From contig NZ_JAIEME010000007.1 in the NCBI RefSeq assembly GCF_019752415.1, positions 24,604 through 88,603 of the forward strand: a stretch of DNA of 64,000 nt, read 5' to 3'. Made by a program: the position numbers and the translations under genes. Position 1 is the stretch's first letter. Each line of letters begins with the position of its first letter. The notes beneath the pieces were generated by a model. That model ran no database searches. It was given only the letters and a program-made list of their open reading frames with translations, and was not told the DNA's origin. The stretch comes from Nitrosomonas sp. (GTDB lineage: Bacteria > Pseudomonadota > Gammaproteobacteria > Burkholderiales > Nitrosomonadaceae). Shown here piece by piece: positions 46,919 through 57,491 of this stretch.

Positions 46919-48010
46919 GTGCTGAAAATGACACCCCTTAATCAAACCCACCGTGACATGAATGCCAAAATGGTGGATTTTGGTGGCTGGGATATGCCGC
47001 TGCATTATGGCTCACAGTTAGACGAACATCATAAGGTCCGCCAGGATGCTGGCATGTTTGATGTCTCTCACATGCTCCCGGTGGATATCAAGGGCGACAA
47101 TGTGCGCGGTTTTTTGCGCCAATTGGTCGCCAACAACGTTGATAAACTGACTCTTCCCGGCAAAGCCTTGTATTCCTGCATGCTGACCCCCCAAGGCGGC
47201 ATCATTGATGACTTGATCATTTATTTTCTGTCGGAAACCTGGTTTCGCATCGTAGTGAATGCGGGTACAGCCGATAAAGACGTTGCCTGGATGCTCAAAC
47301 AACGCGATGCACTCGCGCCTGCTTTAGAGATTACCCCACGGCGTGATCTGGCTATGATCGCGGTGCAAGGTCCTAACGCACGTGCTAAAGTCTGGCAGGT
47401 TATTTCAGGATCTCAAGCTGCGACAGAAGAACTCAAGTTGTTTCAATCTACCGTAGTGAATCAGTATTTTATTGCACGCACGGGCTATACCGGCGAGGAT
47501 GGTTTTGAAATTATCCTGCCAGCCGCTGACGCGCCGTCGTTTTGGAAAGCATTGCATGCTGCCGGTGTTGCACCTGCCGGATTAGGCGCTCGTGACACGT
47601 TACGTCTGGAAGCCGGGATGAATTTGTACGGTCAGGATATGGATGAAACCAAGAATCCGTTGGAGTCGGGTTTGGCCTGGACGGTCGATCTTAAAAGCGA
47701 GCGGGATTTTATTGGTAAACAAGCGTTGTTAGATACTGCTGTGACGCAACAATTGGTTGGATTGGTACTGATCGATCGTGGTGTGCTGCGCAGCCATCAG
47801 GAAGTAGTCGGCCAACGCGATGGCGCTGAATATCAAGGCGAAATTACCAGTGGTGGATTCTCGCCGACGATGAACCAATCAGTTGCTTTGGCGCGTTTGC
47901 CGGTACAGATAGCGATTGGTGATGAAGTCAACGTGATAGTGCGCGATAAAAAGCTACGCGCCAAAGTGGTAAAATACCCGTTCGTACGTAATGGGAAAGC
48001 ATTGGTTTAA
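46919..48010 (+). CDS. gcvT: Glycine cleavage system T protein (aminomethyltransferase)
   Basis: 363 residues. Transfers the methylene from the lipoyl-bound aminomethyl group of GcvH to tetrahydrofolate, releasing ammonia. Signature [20 protein letters not shown] and [11 protein letters not shown] at the N-terminus, [13 protein letters not shown] and [20 protein letters not shown] in the middle. GTG start at 46919 with gggag nine bases upstream. First gene of the glycine-riboswitch operon gcvT-gcvH-gcvPA-tpx-gcvPB. Confidence 0.96.
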   Translation: MLKMTPLNQTHRDMNAKMVDFGGWDMPLHYGSQLDEHHKVRQDAGMFDVSHMLPVDIKGDNVRGFLRQLVANNVDKLTLPGKALYSCMLTPQGGIIDDLIIYFLSETWFRIVVNAGTADKDVAWMLKQRDALAPALEITPRRDLAMIAVQGPNARAKVWQVISGSQAATEELKLFQSTVVNQYFIARTGYTGEDGFEIILPAADAPSFWKALHAAGVAPAGLGARDTLRLEAGMNLYGQDMDETKNPLESGLAWTVDLKSERDFIGKQALLDTAVTQQLVGLVLIDRGVLRSHQEVVGQRDGAEYQGEITSGGFSPTMNQSVALARLPVQIAIGDEVNVIVRDKKLRAKVVKYPFVRNGKALV

Positions 48011-48053
48011 TTCCAAACTGTAACAAAATATTATTTTAATCCGGAGTGAAAAA

Positions 48054-48443
48054 ATGAGTGTTCCAACAAACTTAAAATATAGCAAATCCCATGAATGGGT
48101 AAAACCTGAGGCTGATGGCACGGTAACTGTTGGGATTACCCATCACGCGCAAGAATTGCTTGGCGATATGGTGTTTGTCGAGTTACCAGAAATTGGCCGT
48201 ACACTTAAACAAAAAGAAGAATGCGCTGTCGCTGAATCCGTCAAGGCAGCAGCCGATGTGTATTCACCGATTTCGGGTGAAGTTATTGCGGTTAATTCTC
48301 CATTGGCGGACGAGCCGGGAAAGATTAATGAAGATGCGTTTTCAGCCTGGTTGTTTAAATTAAAACCGAGCAACACGTCTGAGCTGGATGGATTGCTGGA
48401 TGCCGCAGCTTATACCGAATTGGTTGAAAACGAAGAACACTAA
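48054..48443 (+). CDS. gcvH: Glycine cleavage system H protein
   Basis: 129 residues. Lipoyl carrier that shuttles the aminomethyl intermediate among P, T and L proteins. Lipoylated lysine is Lys64 in [15 protein letters not shown]. The start [20 protein letters not shown] is typical. 43 bp after gcvT. Confidence 0.97.
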   Translation: MSVPTNLKYSKSHEWVKPEADGTVTVGITHHAQELLGDMVFVELPEIGRTLKQKEECAVAESVKAAADVYSPISGEVIAVNSPLADEPGKINEDAFSAWLFKLKPSNTSELDGLLDAAAYTELVENEEH

Positions 48444-48517
48444 AATCACATCTGGATTGAGATTTGAATTTGTTTGTCTATTTTATCTTTATTACTTTAA
48501 GTTTTTTTAAATAAATC

Positions 48518-49870
48518 ATGCCGTTTATTCCACATACCGAAGAAGATATCGCCGAGATGCTGGCCAGCATTGGTGCAAAAACAATTGAAGAGCTGTTTGA
48601 TGAAATTCCTAAAGAATTAATCAGCGGTGAATTGACAGGCGTTCCACCCGGACTCAGCGAAATGGAAATTTCTCGGCTGATGATGGAGCGTGCCACCACA
48701 GACGGGTTCTACCAGAACTTTATCGGGGCGGGTGCCTATGAACATCACATACCCGCTGCCGTTTGGCAAATCACCACACGCGGAGAGTTTTATTCTTCCT
48801 ATACGCCGTATCAAGCTGAGGCCAGTCAAGGTACCTTACAATTATTGTATGAATATCAAACGATGATGGCTTCGCTGACGGGCATGGATGTATCCAATGC
48901 CAGTATGTACGATGGGGCAACTGCGCTGGCTGAAGCAGCTTTGATGGCTGTTCGTTCCCATAAATCGTCACGGCGCATTCTGATTCCAAAAACAGTACAC
49001 CCCGTTTATCGTCAAGTCGTTCGTGCGATTGTCAGCAATCAAAAAATTGAAGTGGTCGAGTTGCCATTTAACACACAGTCCGGGCAGATAGAGCCGGGAT
49101 CGTTATCTGATTTTGCCAACGAAGAATTTGCCGCACTAGTGATTCCGCAACCTAATTTCTTTGGCGTGCTGGAACAAGTGGATGCACTGACCGACTGGGC
49201 GCACAGTAAAAATGCCTTTGCCATTGGTGTTGTGAATCCAACTGCATTGGCATTATTGACCCCGCCAGGCGAGTGGGGTAGCAAAGGTGCGGATATTGCC
49301 GTGGGTGAGGGTCAACCGCTGGGTATCCCGCTTTCCAGTGGCGGTCCATATTTTGGCTTTATGGCGTGCAAGAATGATTTGGTACGGCAGATGCCTGGAC
49401 GCATTATCGGTCGTACCACGGATCTGGATAACAAACCTGGCTTTGTGTTGACATTGCAGGCGCGTGAACAACATATCCGGCGCTCCAAAGCCACATCCAA
49501 TATTTGCACCAATCAAGGATTGATGGTTACCGCAGCTACCATTTTTATGTCATTACTGGGCCCAGAAGGTTTGCGTCGCGTCGCTGCACAATCGCATGCC
49601 AACACGCTGGAACTGGTCGAACAATTGGCAAAAATCAATGGTGTGAAAAGAACATTCAGCGGACCGGTATTTCACGAAGCTGCACTGACTTTAGCTGCGC
49701 CCGTTGCAGAAGTATTATCCAAATTAAAACAAAAAGGCATACTCGGCGGGCTTGATTTACAGGGACATTATCCTGAATTGGGCAATGCATTATTGGTTTG
49801 TGCTACTGAAACTAAGACAAAGAATGATTTACAAAATTATGCTGAAGCTTTAAAGCACGCGATTGGTTAA
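48518..49870 (+). CDS. gcvPA: Glycine dehydrogenase (decarboxylating) subunit 1
   Basis: 450 residues: the N-terminal half of the P protein, encoded separately. Starts [20 protein letters not shown]. Motifs [38 protein letters not shown] and [15 protein letters not shown] are typical of GcvPA. It forms a heterotetramer with GcvPB, and the PLP site is in the partner. A tpx gene is inserted between the two subunit genes. Confidence 0.96.
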   Translation: MPFIPHTEEDIAEMLASIGAKTIEELFDEIPKELISGELTGVPPGLSEMEISRLMMERATTDGFYQNFIGAGAYEHHIPAAVWQITTRGEFYSSYTPYQAEASQGTLQLLYEYQTMMASLTGMDVSNASMYDGATALAEAALMAVRSHKSSRRILIPKTVHPVYRQVVRAIVSNQKIEVVELPFNTQSGQIEPGSLSDFANEEFAALVIPQPNFFGVLEQVDALTDWAHSKNAFAIGVVNPTALALLTPPGEWGSKGADIAVGEGQPLGIPLSSGGPYFGFMACKNDLVRQMPGRIIGRTTDLDNKPGFVLTLQAREQHIRRSKATSNICTNQGLMVTAATIFMSLLGPEGLRRVAAQSHANTLELVEQLAKINGVKRTFSGPVFHEAALTLAAPVAEVLSKLKQKGILGGLDLQGHYPELGNALLVCATETKTKNDLQNYAEALKHAIG

Positions 49871-49907
49871 TAACATTATTTTTTAAATTCATCATAAAGG
49901 AAAAACT

Positions 49908-50402
49908 ATGGTTACTCTTAAAGGAAATCCTATCAAAATTGAAGGCACTTTTCCAAAGGTCGGGCAGAAAGCGCCTGCGTTTTCTCTTGTGAATAGGGAT
50001 TTGGCCGATGTTACTTTGGCCAATTATGCCGGCAAAAAAAAAGTACTGAACATTGTCCCTAGTCTGGATACGCCAGTATGTGCGATTTCGACACGAAAAT
50101 TTAACCAACAGGCCAGCAACATGGACAATACGGTTGTGCTGATCATTGCTGCTGATTTACCTTTTGCCATGAGCCGCTTCTGCGATGCCGAGGGATTGGA
50201 TAAGGTAATTACATTGTCAACCATGCGTGGCGCCAACTTCATGAAAGATTACGGGGTTTTCATATCAGACAGTGCATTTGCAGGAATCACGGCACGTGCG
50301 GTAATCGTTCTGGATGAATCGGATACCATTATCTATGCCGAACTGGTTCCTGAAATTGCTGATGAACCGAATTACGAAGCAGCCTTAGCTGCCTTAAAAT
50401 AA
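49908..50402 (+). CDS. tpx: Thiol peroxidase (atypical 2-Cys peroxiredoxin)
   Basis: 164 residues. Reduces hydrogen and organic peroxides with thioredoxin. Peroxidatic Cys in [15 protein letters not shown] and resolving Cys in [12 protein letters not shown], with the Tpx-specific [14 protein letters not shown]. Start [20 protein letters not shown] with an aaaggaaaaact site. Lies between gcvPA (37 bp) and gcvPB (22 bp), in the same direction, so it should be expressed from the glycine-riboswitch operon. Confidence 0.96.
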   Translation: MVTLKGNPIKIEGTFPKVGQKAPAFSLVNRDLADVTLANYAGKKKVLNIVPSLDTPVCAISTRKFNQQASNMDNTVVLIIAADLPFAMSRFCDAEGLDKVITLSTMRGANFMKDYGVFISDSAFAGITARAVIVLDESDTIIYAELVPEIADEPNYEAALAALK

Positions 50403-50424
50403 ATTAACGTTTTACCCATAAAAA

Positions 50425-51876
50425 ATGCTGATATTTGAACACTCTCGCCCAGGGCGCCGTAATTATTCTCAGTCACCGGCGACTGCCGCAAGCACGGCTA
50501 AGATTCCACAAAACTTGCTGCGCAAATCGCCAGTACTTCTACCCGAAGTCTCTGAGATGGATACAGTGCGCCATTACACCCGTTTGTCACAAAAGAATTT
50601 CTCGATTGATACCGAGTTTTATCCGCTGGGTTCGTGCACGATGAAATACAATCCACGCGCATGTAACTCATTGGCCATGCTACCGCAATTTCTTTCCAGG
50701 CACCCGCTTGCACCGGAAGACACCGGACAGGGTTTTCTTGCCTGTATGTATGAATTACAGGAAACGTTAAAAGCGATTACCGGCATGGCAGGTGTGAGCC
50801 TAACGCCAATGGCAGGTGCGCAAGGTGAGTTAATCGGTGTCATGATGATTCGTGCCTACCATGAAGCGCGCGGTGATTTTGCGCGTACTGAAATTATTGT
50901 GCCGGATGCGGCGCATGGTACTAACCCGGCTACCGCTGTGATGTGTGGTTTCAAGGTCGTGGAAATTGCCACCGACAAAGAAGGCAACGTTGATCTGGCT
51001 GCATTAAAAGCTGCTGTTGGGCCTCAAACTGCTGGACTGATGTTGACCAACCCATCTACATTGGGCGTATTTGAGAAGAATGTGGCAGAAATGAGTCGCG
51101 TTGTGCATCAGGCAGGTGGATTACTATACTACGATGGAGCCAATCTTAATGCAGTGCTGGGTAAAGTTAAGCCTGGTGATATGGGTTTTGACATAATTCA
51201 TATTAACCTGCACAAGACATTCTCTACACCGCACGGTGGCGGCGGACCAGGCTCTGCCCCGGTGGGTGTTGCCGAACGTTTGCTGCCGTTTATGCCGATT
51301 CCGATTGTGGCCAAGGACGGGAATACCTATCGCTGGGTTACCGAAAAAGAAAAACCCCAATCAATTGGCCGGTTATCGGCTCACATGGGTAATGCCGGTG
51401 TTTTGCTGCGTGCTTATATCTATATTCGTTTGCTGGGAATGCATGGTATGCATCGCATTTCTGAATTTGCCACACTGAATGCCAATTATTTGATGGCTGA
51501 ATTGAGTAAAGCAGGTTTTGAAATAGCCTATCCGACACGACGTGCCAGCCATGAATTTATTGTCACTCTAAAAGATATTAAAGATAAGACTGGTGTGACT
51601 GCGATGCATCTGGCCAAACGCCTGCTCGACAAAGGTTATCATGCACCTACAACGTATTTTCCGATGCTGGTGCCAGAATGCTTATTGATTGAACCGGCTG
51701 AGACGGAATCCAAGGAAACACTGGATGCGTTCGTTAAATCCATGAAAGAAATTCTGCAGGAAATCGAGTTGCAACCTGATCTGGTAAAAGGCGCACCACA
51801 TACCATGCCGGTGCGTAAACTGGATGATGTCAAAGCAGCGCGTGAACTGGATCTGGCCTGGAAGCCAAGCGCCTAA
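50425..51876 (+). CDS. gcvPB: Glycine dehydrogenase (decarboxylating) subunit 2
   Basis: 483 residues: the C-terminal, PLP-binding half of the split P protein. Starts [19 protein letters not shown]. Contains [28 protein letters not shown] and the PLP-lysine motif [19 protein letters not shown]. Complete, with the typical C-terminal [17 protein letters not shown]. Last gene of the gcv operon. Confidence 0.96.
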   Translation: MLIFEHSRPGRRNYSQSPATAASTAKIPQNLLRKSPVLLPEVSEMDTVRHYTRLSQKNFSIDTEFYPLGSCTMKYNPRACNSLAMLPQFLSRHPLAPEDTGQGFLACMYELQETLKAITGMAGVSLTPMAGAQGELIGVMMIRAYHEARGDFARTEIIVPDAAHGTNPATAVMCGFKVVEIATDKEGNVDLAALKAAVGPQTAGLMLTNPSTLGVFEKNVAEMSRVVHQAGGLLYYDGANLNAVLGKVKPGDMGFDIIHINLHKTFSTPHGGGGPGSAPVGVAERLLPFMPIPIVAKDGNTYRWVTEKEKPQSIGRLSAHMGNAGVLLRAYIYIRLLGMHGMHRISEFATLNANYLMAELSKAGFEIAYPTRRASHEFIVTLKDIKDKTGVTAMHLAKRLLDKGYHAPTTYFPMLVPECLLIEPAETESKETLDAFVKSMKEILQEIELQPDLVKGAPHTMPVRKLDDVKAARELDLAWKPSA

Positions 51877-51906
51877 TCAAGAAGAATCATCTCGTTACAT
51901 TCAGTA

Positions 51907-51966
51907 TAACGGCAGGGGAAATCAAAGTTTCCTCGAATCTTAGGGTGCCAGATAAGCCTGCCGTTA
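51907..51966. repeat. Inverted repeat after gcvPB
   Basis: Arms taacggcagg (51907-51916) and cctgccgtta (51957-51966) with an inner ggaaa/tttcc pairing. Lies between gcvPB and the PfkB-family kinase; may form the 3' end of the gcv transcript or the leader of the kinase gene. There is no clear T-run. Confidence 0.5.
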
Positions 51967-51999
51967 CTTTCCAATCTTTCTAACTGCCGCTAAAAAACT

Positions 52000-52935
52000 A
52001 TGCGCACACTGATTTGTGGTTCTATCGCTTACGATAATATTATGGTCTTTCCCGATCATTTTAAGAATCACATTCTGCCGGAAAAAATTCATGTATTGAA
52101 TGTCGCATTCTTGGTTCCAGAGATGCGCCGTGAATTTGGCGGGTGTGCCGGTAATATCGCTTACAATTTAAAAATGCTGGGCGGTGAACCGGTCATGATG
52201 GCTACCGTTGGCGATGATTATGCGCCTTATGCTGCACGGTTTGAACAATTAAACCTGACTCAACAGCATGTGCGGAAAATCCCTGAAAGCTTTACCGCGC
52301 AAGCATTCATAACTACTGATTTGGATGATAATCAGATTACTGCGTTTCACCCAGGGGCAATGAATTTCTCGCATCTCAATTCCGTGAAAGATACCAGCGA
52401 CATTCGACTAGGGATCATTGCGCCGGATGGGCGTGATGGCATGATGCAACATGCCCGTGAATTCCACGAAGCTGGCATTCCGTTTGTTTTTGATCCAGGC
52501 CAGGGTTTGCCGATGTATAACGGGGAGGAACTGCTGGATTTCATCGGCAAAGCGGATTACATCGCGGTCAATGATTATGAAGGCCAGATGCTGCAAGACC
52601 GCACAGGACGAAGTCTTGAATCGCTGGCAAACCAAGCCAAAGCGCTGATCATCACGCTGGGTGCGCAAGGCTCCATCATCTACGCTGACGGCAAGAAAAT
52701 TGAAATCCCCTGTGTCAAACCCAAAGATATTGTTGACCCAACCGGTTGCGGCGATGCGTATCGTGCCGGTCTGTTGTATGGCATTGTCAATAATCTGGAT
52801 TGGCAAACAACTGGACAACTCGGTTCATTGATGGGCTCCTTAAAAATCGCCCAGAAGGGTGGGCAGAATCACCGGTTTTCTCGTGATGAGATCGGGCAAT
52901 ACTATTTTGAAAATTTTGGTTTTCGGATTTTTTGA
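52000..52935 (+). CDS. PfkB-family carbohydrate/adenosine kinase
   Basis: 311 residues of the ribokinase fold. N-terminal MRTLICGSIAYDNIMVFPDH and FGGCAGNIAYNLKMLGGEP (substrate-binding GG), C-terminal signature IVDPTGCGDAYRAGLLYGI with the catalytic Asp. Close in style to betaproteobacterial 'adenosine kinase / carbohydrate kinase' entries; the exact substrate (adenosine, ribose or another sugar) cannot be decided from sequence. Monocistronic. Confidence 0.9.
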   Translation: MRTLICGSIAYDNIMVFPDHFKNHILPEKIHVLNVAFLVPEMRREFGGCAGNIAYNLKMLGGEPVMMATVGDDYAPYAARFEQLNLTQQHVRKIPESFTAQAFITTDLDDNQITAFHPGAMNFSHLNSVKDTSDIRLGIIAPDGRDGMMQHAREFHEAGIPFVFDPGQGLPMYNGEELLDFIGKADYIAVNDYEGQMLQDRTGRSLESLANQAKALIITLGAQGSIIYADGKKIEIPCVKPKDIVDPTGCGDAYRAGLLYGIVNNLDWQTTGQLGSLMGSLKIAQKGGQNHRFSRDEIGQYYFENFGFRIF

Positions 52936-52991
52936 AGTCTATTTTGTATCTTCTAGCATTGGTGTTATAAAATTTAATTGAACTTGCGATT

Positions 52992-53099
52992 CCCCGTGGT
53001 CTTGCCACGGGGGAGCATTATAGTTTGTGTCTTTGAAGTTAGCGTAGCGCGCCGTTTTTGGTTTTCTGCGCCGTAATACCCCGAGGTCTTGCCGCGGGG
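52992..53099. repeat. Two homologous GC-rich hairpins, 66 bp apart
   Basis: Hairpin 1 (52992-53012) has arms ccccgtgg/ccacgggg and hairpin 2 (53079-53099) arms ccccgagg/(g)ccgcgggg, both with loop tcttg. The two 21-bp units differ at only two positions, one in each arm, and the substituted pair is compensatory (t-a against a-g region), so hairpin potential is retained. They sit next to the transposase remnant at 53107, suggesting a mobile-element end or a short palindromic repeat family. Confidence 0.6.
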
Positions 53100-53106
53100 A
53101 TAGGTG

Positions 53107-53259
53107 CAGGGCGCGCGGAGCAAATTTATTCTTTGCCAAACGCTTCATCCCATACTTTGCCTGCAAGAAGCGCTTGTTGGTCCATTCCCTAGTTCCATAG
53201 AGTCGCTAGATCTCTTCACGATCAAGTGGCGTTAACCGTGTTCTTTTGTGTATTTTCAT
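53107..53259 (-). pseudogene. Degenerate transposase N-terminus (IS481-like)
   Basis: From ATG 53259 the minus strand reads MKIHKRTRLTPLDREEI, then an in-frame TAG, then RLYGTREWTNKRFLQAKYG and a run-out with no further similarity. The KIHKRTRLTPL-REEI opening resembles the HTH start of IS481-type (integrase-like) transposases; the stop replaces what is usually Trp/Tyr. The remainder of the element is missing. A small hairpin (acatctt/aagatgt, 53264-53283) lies upstream. Confidence 0.4.
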
Positions 53260-53460
53260 GTTCACATCTTCTCAAAAAGATGTAAACAACGCTAATAAAA
53301 TCACAGATTATAGCTGACAAGTTGCAATTCTTTTACGTTTCACGCTGGACTACTTTTGATATTTTAGTGATCGTTTTTAAGCTATTGTCTTGCTTTATGG
53401 TTAGAATTCAATTGAATCGTTTTGATATTTATCCTAATGCTAAAAGGAAAGAATGTAACC

Positions 53461-55023
53461 ATGGCCAAAGCAAAAGAAGTCAAAGAAGAGCCATTGGAAA
53501 AGCAACTGTGGAAAGCCGCCTGTAAGTTACAAAAAAATATTGATGCGGCAGAATACAAGCATGTCGTGCTCGGATTGATGTTCCTGAAATACATTTCCGA
53601 TGCGTTCGAGGAACTGCACGCCCGGCTCAAAGCCGGTGAAGGCGATCTCGCTGGTGCCGACCCGGAAGATAAAGATGAATACAAAGCAGAGAATGTATTC
53701 TTTGTTCCCATCGAATCGCGCTGGTCACATCTGGTAGCGCAAGCCAAACAACCCGATGTCGGCACCTATGTGGATGCCGCCATGGATGCGATTGAAAAGG
53801 AAAATCCATCGCTCAAGGGTGTATTGCCAAAAGTTTACGCACGACAAAACCTCGATCCCACGTCACTGGGTGAGCTGATCGACTTGATCGGCAATATTGC
53901 GCTCGGCGATGCCAAAGCGCGTAGTCAAGACGTACTCGGCCATGTGTTCGAGTATTTCCTCGGTGAATTTGCGCTGGCTGAAGGCAAACAAGGCGGTCAG
54001 TTCTATACGCCGCGCAGCATCGTCGAATTGCTGGTGATGATGCTGGAACCTTACAAAGGCCGGGTATTTGATCCCTGCTGCGGCTCCGGCGGCATGTTCG
54101 TGCAATCGGAAAAGTTTGTCGAAGAGCACCAAGGCCGCATCAACGATATTTCCATTTACGGCCAGGAAAGCAACCAGACCACCTGGCGCCTGGCGAAAAT
54201 GAACCTCGCCATTCGCGGCATCGACAGCTCGCAGGTGAAATGGAACAACGAAGGCTCGTTCCTGAACGACGCGCACAAAGACCTGAAAGCCGATTTCATC
54301 ATCGCCAATCCGCCGTTCAACGTCAGCGACTGGAGCGGCGAACAACTGCGCGGCGATGCACGCTGGCAATTCGGCACCCCCCCGGCAGGCAATGCCAACT
54401 TCGCCTGGCTACAGCATTTTGCGTATCACTTAACGCCCGCGGGCATTGCCGGGGTGGTATTGGCCAAAGGCGCGCTGACTTCCAAAACCTCCGGCGAAGG
54501 GGAAATCCGCAAAAATCTCATTGCGGAAGGTAATCTGATCGATTGCATTGTGAATTTACCGGGTAAGTTGTTTCTGAACACACAAATTCCTGCGGGATTG
54601 TGGTTCATGAACCGTGCGCGTAATAATGGACATCCCCGTAAGGATCAAATCCTGTTTATTGACGCGCGCAACCTCGGTCATCTGATCAACCGCCGCACCC
54701 TTGAACTGTCCCGCGAAGATATCCAGAAAATCGCCGGCACCTACCACGCCTGGCGCAACGCCGCCGTCATTCCCGCGCAGGCTGGAATCCCACAGCCGTA
54801 TGAAGACATCAAAGGCTTCTGCGCTTCCGTGCCGGTGGAGCGCGTGGCCGAACTGGACTATGTGCTCACGCCGGGGCGTTATGTCGGGCTTCCGGATGAA
54901 GAGGAGGATTTTAATTTTCCTGAACGGTTTGCTGCATTGAAGGCGGAATTCGAGGCGCAGTTGCAGGAAGAAGCGGCGCTGAATAAGGCTATTGTTGAGA
55001 GTTTGGCTAGGGTGAAGGTATGA
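53461..55023 (+). CDS. hsdM: Type I restriction-modification methyltransferase subunit HsdM
   Basis: 520 residues. N6-adenine methyltransferase subunit of a type I R-M system. HsdM N-terminal helical domain ([20 protein letters not shown]), SAM-binding [17 protein letters not shown], catalytic motif [11 protein letters not shown]. Near residues 435-447 an in-frame insertion [14 protein letters not shown] carries a dRS3-like repeat between GTYHAWR and [11 protein letters not shown], which are normally nearly contiguous. ATG 53461 ([16 protein letters not shown]) chosen over in-frame ATGs at 53422/53437. The stop overlaps the hsdS start (ATGA). Confidence 0.95.
   Translation: MAKAKEVKEEPLEKQLWKAACKLQKNIDAAEYKHVVLGLMFLKYISDAFEELHARLKAGEGDLAGADPEDKDEYKAENVFFVPIESRWSHLVAQAKQPDVGTYVDAAMDAIEKENPSLKGVLPKVYARQNLDPTSLGELIDLIGNIALGDAKARSQDVLGHVFEYFLGEFALAEGKQGGQFYTPRSIVELLVMMLEPYKGRVFDPCCGSGGMFVQSEKFVEEHQGRINDISIYGQESNQTTWRLAKMNLAIRGIDSSQVKWNNEGSFLNDAHKDLKADFIIANPPFNVSDWSGEQLRGDARWQFGTPPAGNANFAWLQHFAYHLTPAGIAGVVLAKGALTSKTSGEGEIRKNLIAEGNLIDCIVNLPGKLFLNTQIPAGLWFMNRARNNGHPRKDQILFIDARNLGHLINRRTLELSREDIQKIAGTYHAWRNAAVIPAQAGIPQPYEDIKGFCASVPVERVAELDYVLTPGRYVGLPDEEEDFNFPERFAALKAEFEAQLQEEAALNKAIVESLARVKV
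54769..54788. repeat. dRS3-like repeat inside hsdM
   Basis: attcccgcgcaggctggaat: ATTCCC, an 8-base spacer, then TGGAAT, one base off the ATTCCC-N8-GGGAAT dRS3 form known from Neisseria and dispersed in many proteobacteria. Translated in frame it gives the well-known VIPAQAGIP peptide inside HsdM. Confidence 0.8.
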
Positions 55024-56171
55024 GTGAGTGGCGGGAATATGTTTTAGAAGATGTCATTGATAAATTTATTGACTACAGGGGTAAAACACCAACTAAAACA
55101 GCTTCTGGTATACCGTTAGTCACGGCAAAAATTGTAAAAGCAGGAAAAATCTTACCTCCAAATGAATTTATTGCTCAAGAAGACTACGATTCATGGATGA
55201 CAAGGGGTTTGCCAGAAATTGATGATCTTGTATTAACAACAGAAGCACCATTAGGTGAAGTCGCCCTAATTAAAGACAAAAATGTGGCTCTTGCTCAGAG
55301 AATAATAACGTTGAGAGGAAAGAAGGAATTCGTTTTTAATCCGTTTTTAAAATACTATTTTCAAAACGATACAGGACAGCACGAACTGCAATCAAGAGCA
55401 TCCGGCACAACTGTTTTTGGCATAAAGGCTTCGGTTTTAAGAAATATGTCTGTTGAGTTACCAGATATAGAAGAACAAAAAGCCATCGCCTCCGTCCTCA
55501 GCAGCCTTGACGACAAAATTGACCTGCTGCACCGCCAGAACAAAACCCTCGAAGCCATGGCTGAAACGCTGTTTAGGCAGTGGTTTGTGGAGGAAGGCTC
55601 GGATTTCAGGGAAGGTCATTTAGCAGATGTTGCAATTAACGTTAAGGAAGCTATAAAAGCATCCGATTTAAAATCGGAATCAAAATATATTGGTTTGGAA
55701 CATATCGATCAAAGAAATATTGCACTAAAGCAATATGGCTTCGGTTCTGAAGTTAGTAGTAATAAGTATGCATTTCAAAAACACGATATCTTATTTGGCA
55801 AATTACGCCCATATTTCCACAAAGTTTGCTTTGCACCATTTTCAGGTATTTGCTCAACAGATATTTTGGTAATTAGGCCGATAAAATCAGAATTGTTTGC
55901 TTTTTGCCTTTTCGCATTCTTCCAAGATGAAGTAGTTGAATATGCCAATTCGAGTTCTGGAGGTACGCGAATGCCGAGAACTGATTGGGCAACATTAAAG
56001 AATTATCCAATAGCTATCCCAGATTCTGATTCTATTGAACGCTTCAATAATGTTGTTTCTTCTTCATTGAAAAAAATTTCTTCTAATTTAGAGCAAATTA
56101 AAACCCACGAAACCCTCCGCAACACCCTGCTTCCCAAACTGATGAGCGGCGAGGCACGGGTAGCCGTATGA
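55020..56171 (+). CDS. hsdS: Type I restriction-modification specificity subunit HsdS
   Basis: 383 residues with two target-recognition domains separated by helical conserved regions. TRD1 at about 1-150, central spacer [20 protein letters not shown] and [23 protein letters not shown]2 at about 190-340 ([33 protein letters not shown]), C-terminal repeat of the spacer ([20 protein letters not shown]). AT-rich TRD sequence compared with hsdM is typical of exchangeable specificity genes. Overlaps hsdM and the next gene by 4 bp each. Confidence 0.93.
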   Translation: MSEWREYVLEDVIDKFIDYRGKTPTKTASGIPLVTAKIVKAGKILPPNEFIAQEDYDSWMTRGLPEIDDLVLTTEAPLGEVALIKDKNVALAQRIITLRGKKEFVFNPFLKYYFQNDTGQHELQSRASGTTVFGIKASVLRNMSVELPDIEEQKAIASVLSSLDDKIDLLHRQNKTLEAMAETLFRQWFVEEGSDFREGHLADVAINVKEAIKASDLKSESKYIGLEHIDQRNIALKQYGFGSEVSSNKYAFQKHDILFGKLRPYFHKVCFAPFSGICSTDILVIRPIKSELFAFCLFAFFQDEVVEYANSSSGGTRMPRTDWATLKNYPIAIPDSDSIERFNNVVSSSLKKISSNLEQIKTHETLRNTLLPKLMSGEARVAV

Positions 56172-57166
56172 ATATTCCAGACCAGATTACTATTTATCAA
56201 TCCGCCGATGGCAGCGTACAGCTTGAGGTTACGCTGGATCAAGAAACGGTTTGGCTGACTCAGCGCCAACTGTCGGCTTTGTTTGATAAGGATGTGCGCA
56301 CCATCAATGAGCATATCCGCAATGTTTTGGCTGAGCAAGAGCTTGCCGCTAAGGCAACTATCCGGAAATTCCGGATAGTTCAACAGGAAGGCGAACGCAA
56401 GATAAACCGCGAGATTGAACATTACAATCTGGATATGATCATTTCCGTCGGTTATCGCGTCAATTCCAAAAAAGGCACGCAATTCCGTATCTGGGCCAGC
56501 AACATTCTCAAGCGCTACCTGGTGCAAGGGTATGTGTTGAATGAACAAAAACTTCAGACGCAACAGCAAAAACTCGCTGATTTAAAACAAGCGATTGCGT
56601 TATCTTCACGCTTGTTCCAACAAAAAGACTTAACCGCTTCCGAATCGCAAGGCATCTTGTCGATACTGGAGCAATACAGTCACGCGTTGACGGTGCTGGA
56701 CGATTACGATCATCAGCGTTTACAGGTGACCGGAATCCAGCAAGCCGGACAGCGCAGAATTTCCTATGATGAAGCGATCCAGCAAATCGGGCTGTGGCGT
56801 GAACAGGAGAAACTGGGCGGATTGTTCGGCAACGAAAAAGATGATTCCTTCAAAAGCTCGTTGGAAACCATTTACCAAACATTTGGCGGCGAAGAACTCT
56901 ATCCCAGTATTGAGGAAAAAGCGGCCAATTTACTGTATTTCATTGTCAAGAATCACTCTTTTTCCGATGGCAACAAACGCATTGCCGCCGCGCTGTTTGT
57001 CTGGTTTCTGGCGCGTCATAATTACCTACTTAACGCAGAGGGAGAAAAGCGCATCGCCGATAATGCCCTGGTTGCGTTTACATTGCTGATTGCCGAGAGC
57101 AAACCCGAGGAAAAAGATACGATGGTGAAAGTCATCATCAATTTGATCAATGGCAATAATCCGTAG
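56168..57166 (+). CDS. RhuM-like/Fic (Doc-type) fusion protein in hsd operon
   Basis: 332 residues. N-terminal RhuM-type domain ([80 protein letters not shown]), a coiled linker, then a Fic/Doc domain with KNHSFSDGNKRIAAALFVWF at about 261-280, i.e. H-x-F-x-D-G-N-K-R, the AMPylation/phosphorylation loop in its Doc-like form. Translationally coupled to hsdS by ATGA. Such RhuM-Fic proteins often ride within type I R-M operons; role in defence or in toxicity control is plausible but unproven here. Confidence 0.88.
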   Translation: MNIPDQITIYQSADGSVQLEVTLDQETVWLTQRQLSALFDKDVRTINEHIRNVLAEQELAAKATIRKFRIVQQEGERKINREIEHYNLDMIISVGYRVNSKKGTQFRIWASNILKRYLVQGYVLNEQKLQTQQQKLADLKQAIALSSRLFQQKDLTASESQGILSILEQYSHALTVLDDYDHQRLQVTGIQQAGQRRISYDEAIQQIGLWREQEKLGGLFGNEKDDSFKSSLETIYQTFGGEELYPSIEEKAANLLYFIVKNHSFSDGNKRIAAALFVWFLARHNYLLNAEGEKRIADNALVAFTLLIAESKPEEKDTMVKVIINLINGNNP

Positions 57167-57188
57167 GGGCAAATGATTATTTGCCCTA
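57163..57188. repeat. REP palindrome (GTAGGGGC type), copy 1
   Basis: gtaggggcaaat...atttgcccta immediately after the Fic gene stop (overlapping it by a few bases). Same family as the copies at 57442-57468 and inside the RAYT gene. Confidence 0.7.
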
Positions 57189-57243
57189 AAGGATCGCATG
57201 TACAATTACGTGCATCATTCGATGATCTATTCGGAGAAGAGCT

Positions 57244-57426
57244 ATGAGAACCACCATCGTACTGGATGACGAATTACTGCAAAAAGCGCAAGCCGTGACT
57301 CATGTGCAGAAAAAATCTGCACTGGTCAGAGAAGCCTTGAAAGCCCTGATTGAGCGTGAAAGCGCCAAAAGATTGGCGAATCTGGGTGGCACTGAGCGGC
57401 AATTAAACGCGATTCCACGTCGGTAA
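57244..57426 (+). CDS. VapB-like antitoxin (orphan)
   Basis: 60 residues: MRTTIVLDDELLQKAQAVTH then VQKKSALVREALKALIERES and a tail LANLGGTERQLNAIPRR. A ribbon-helix-helix VapB/DUF2191-type antitoxin. The expected VapC PIN toxin gene is absent: what follows is a REP palindrome and a decayed transposase. A ggagaagct site precedes the ATG. May repress the locus or be a remnant. Confidence 0.85.
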   Translation: MRTTIVLDDELLQKAQAVTHVQKKSALVREALKALIERESAKRLANLGGTERQLNAIPRR

Positions 57427-57441
57427 AATGATGGTTATGCC

Positions 57442-57468
57442 GTAGGGGTAAATAATCATTGCCCCTAC
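57442..57468. repeat. REP palindrome (GTAGGGGY type), copy 2
   Basis: gtaggggtaaat...attgcccctac between the VapB-like gene and the RAYT gene; the arms are imperfect inverted repeats. Confidence 0.7.
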
Positions 57469-57491
57469 ATCCCAACAATAACCCGAACACC

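Noticed and set aside
53863..54369. 168-codon frame opposite hsdM
   Set aside because: Antisense shadow of the methyltransferase core.
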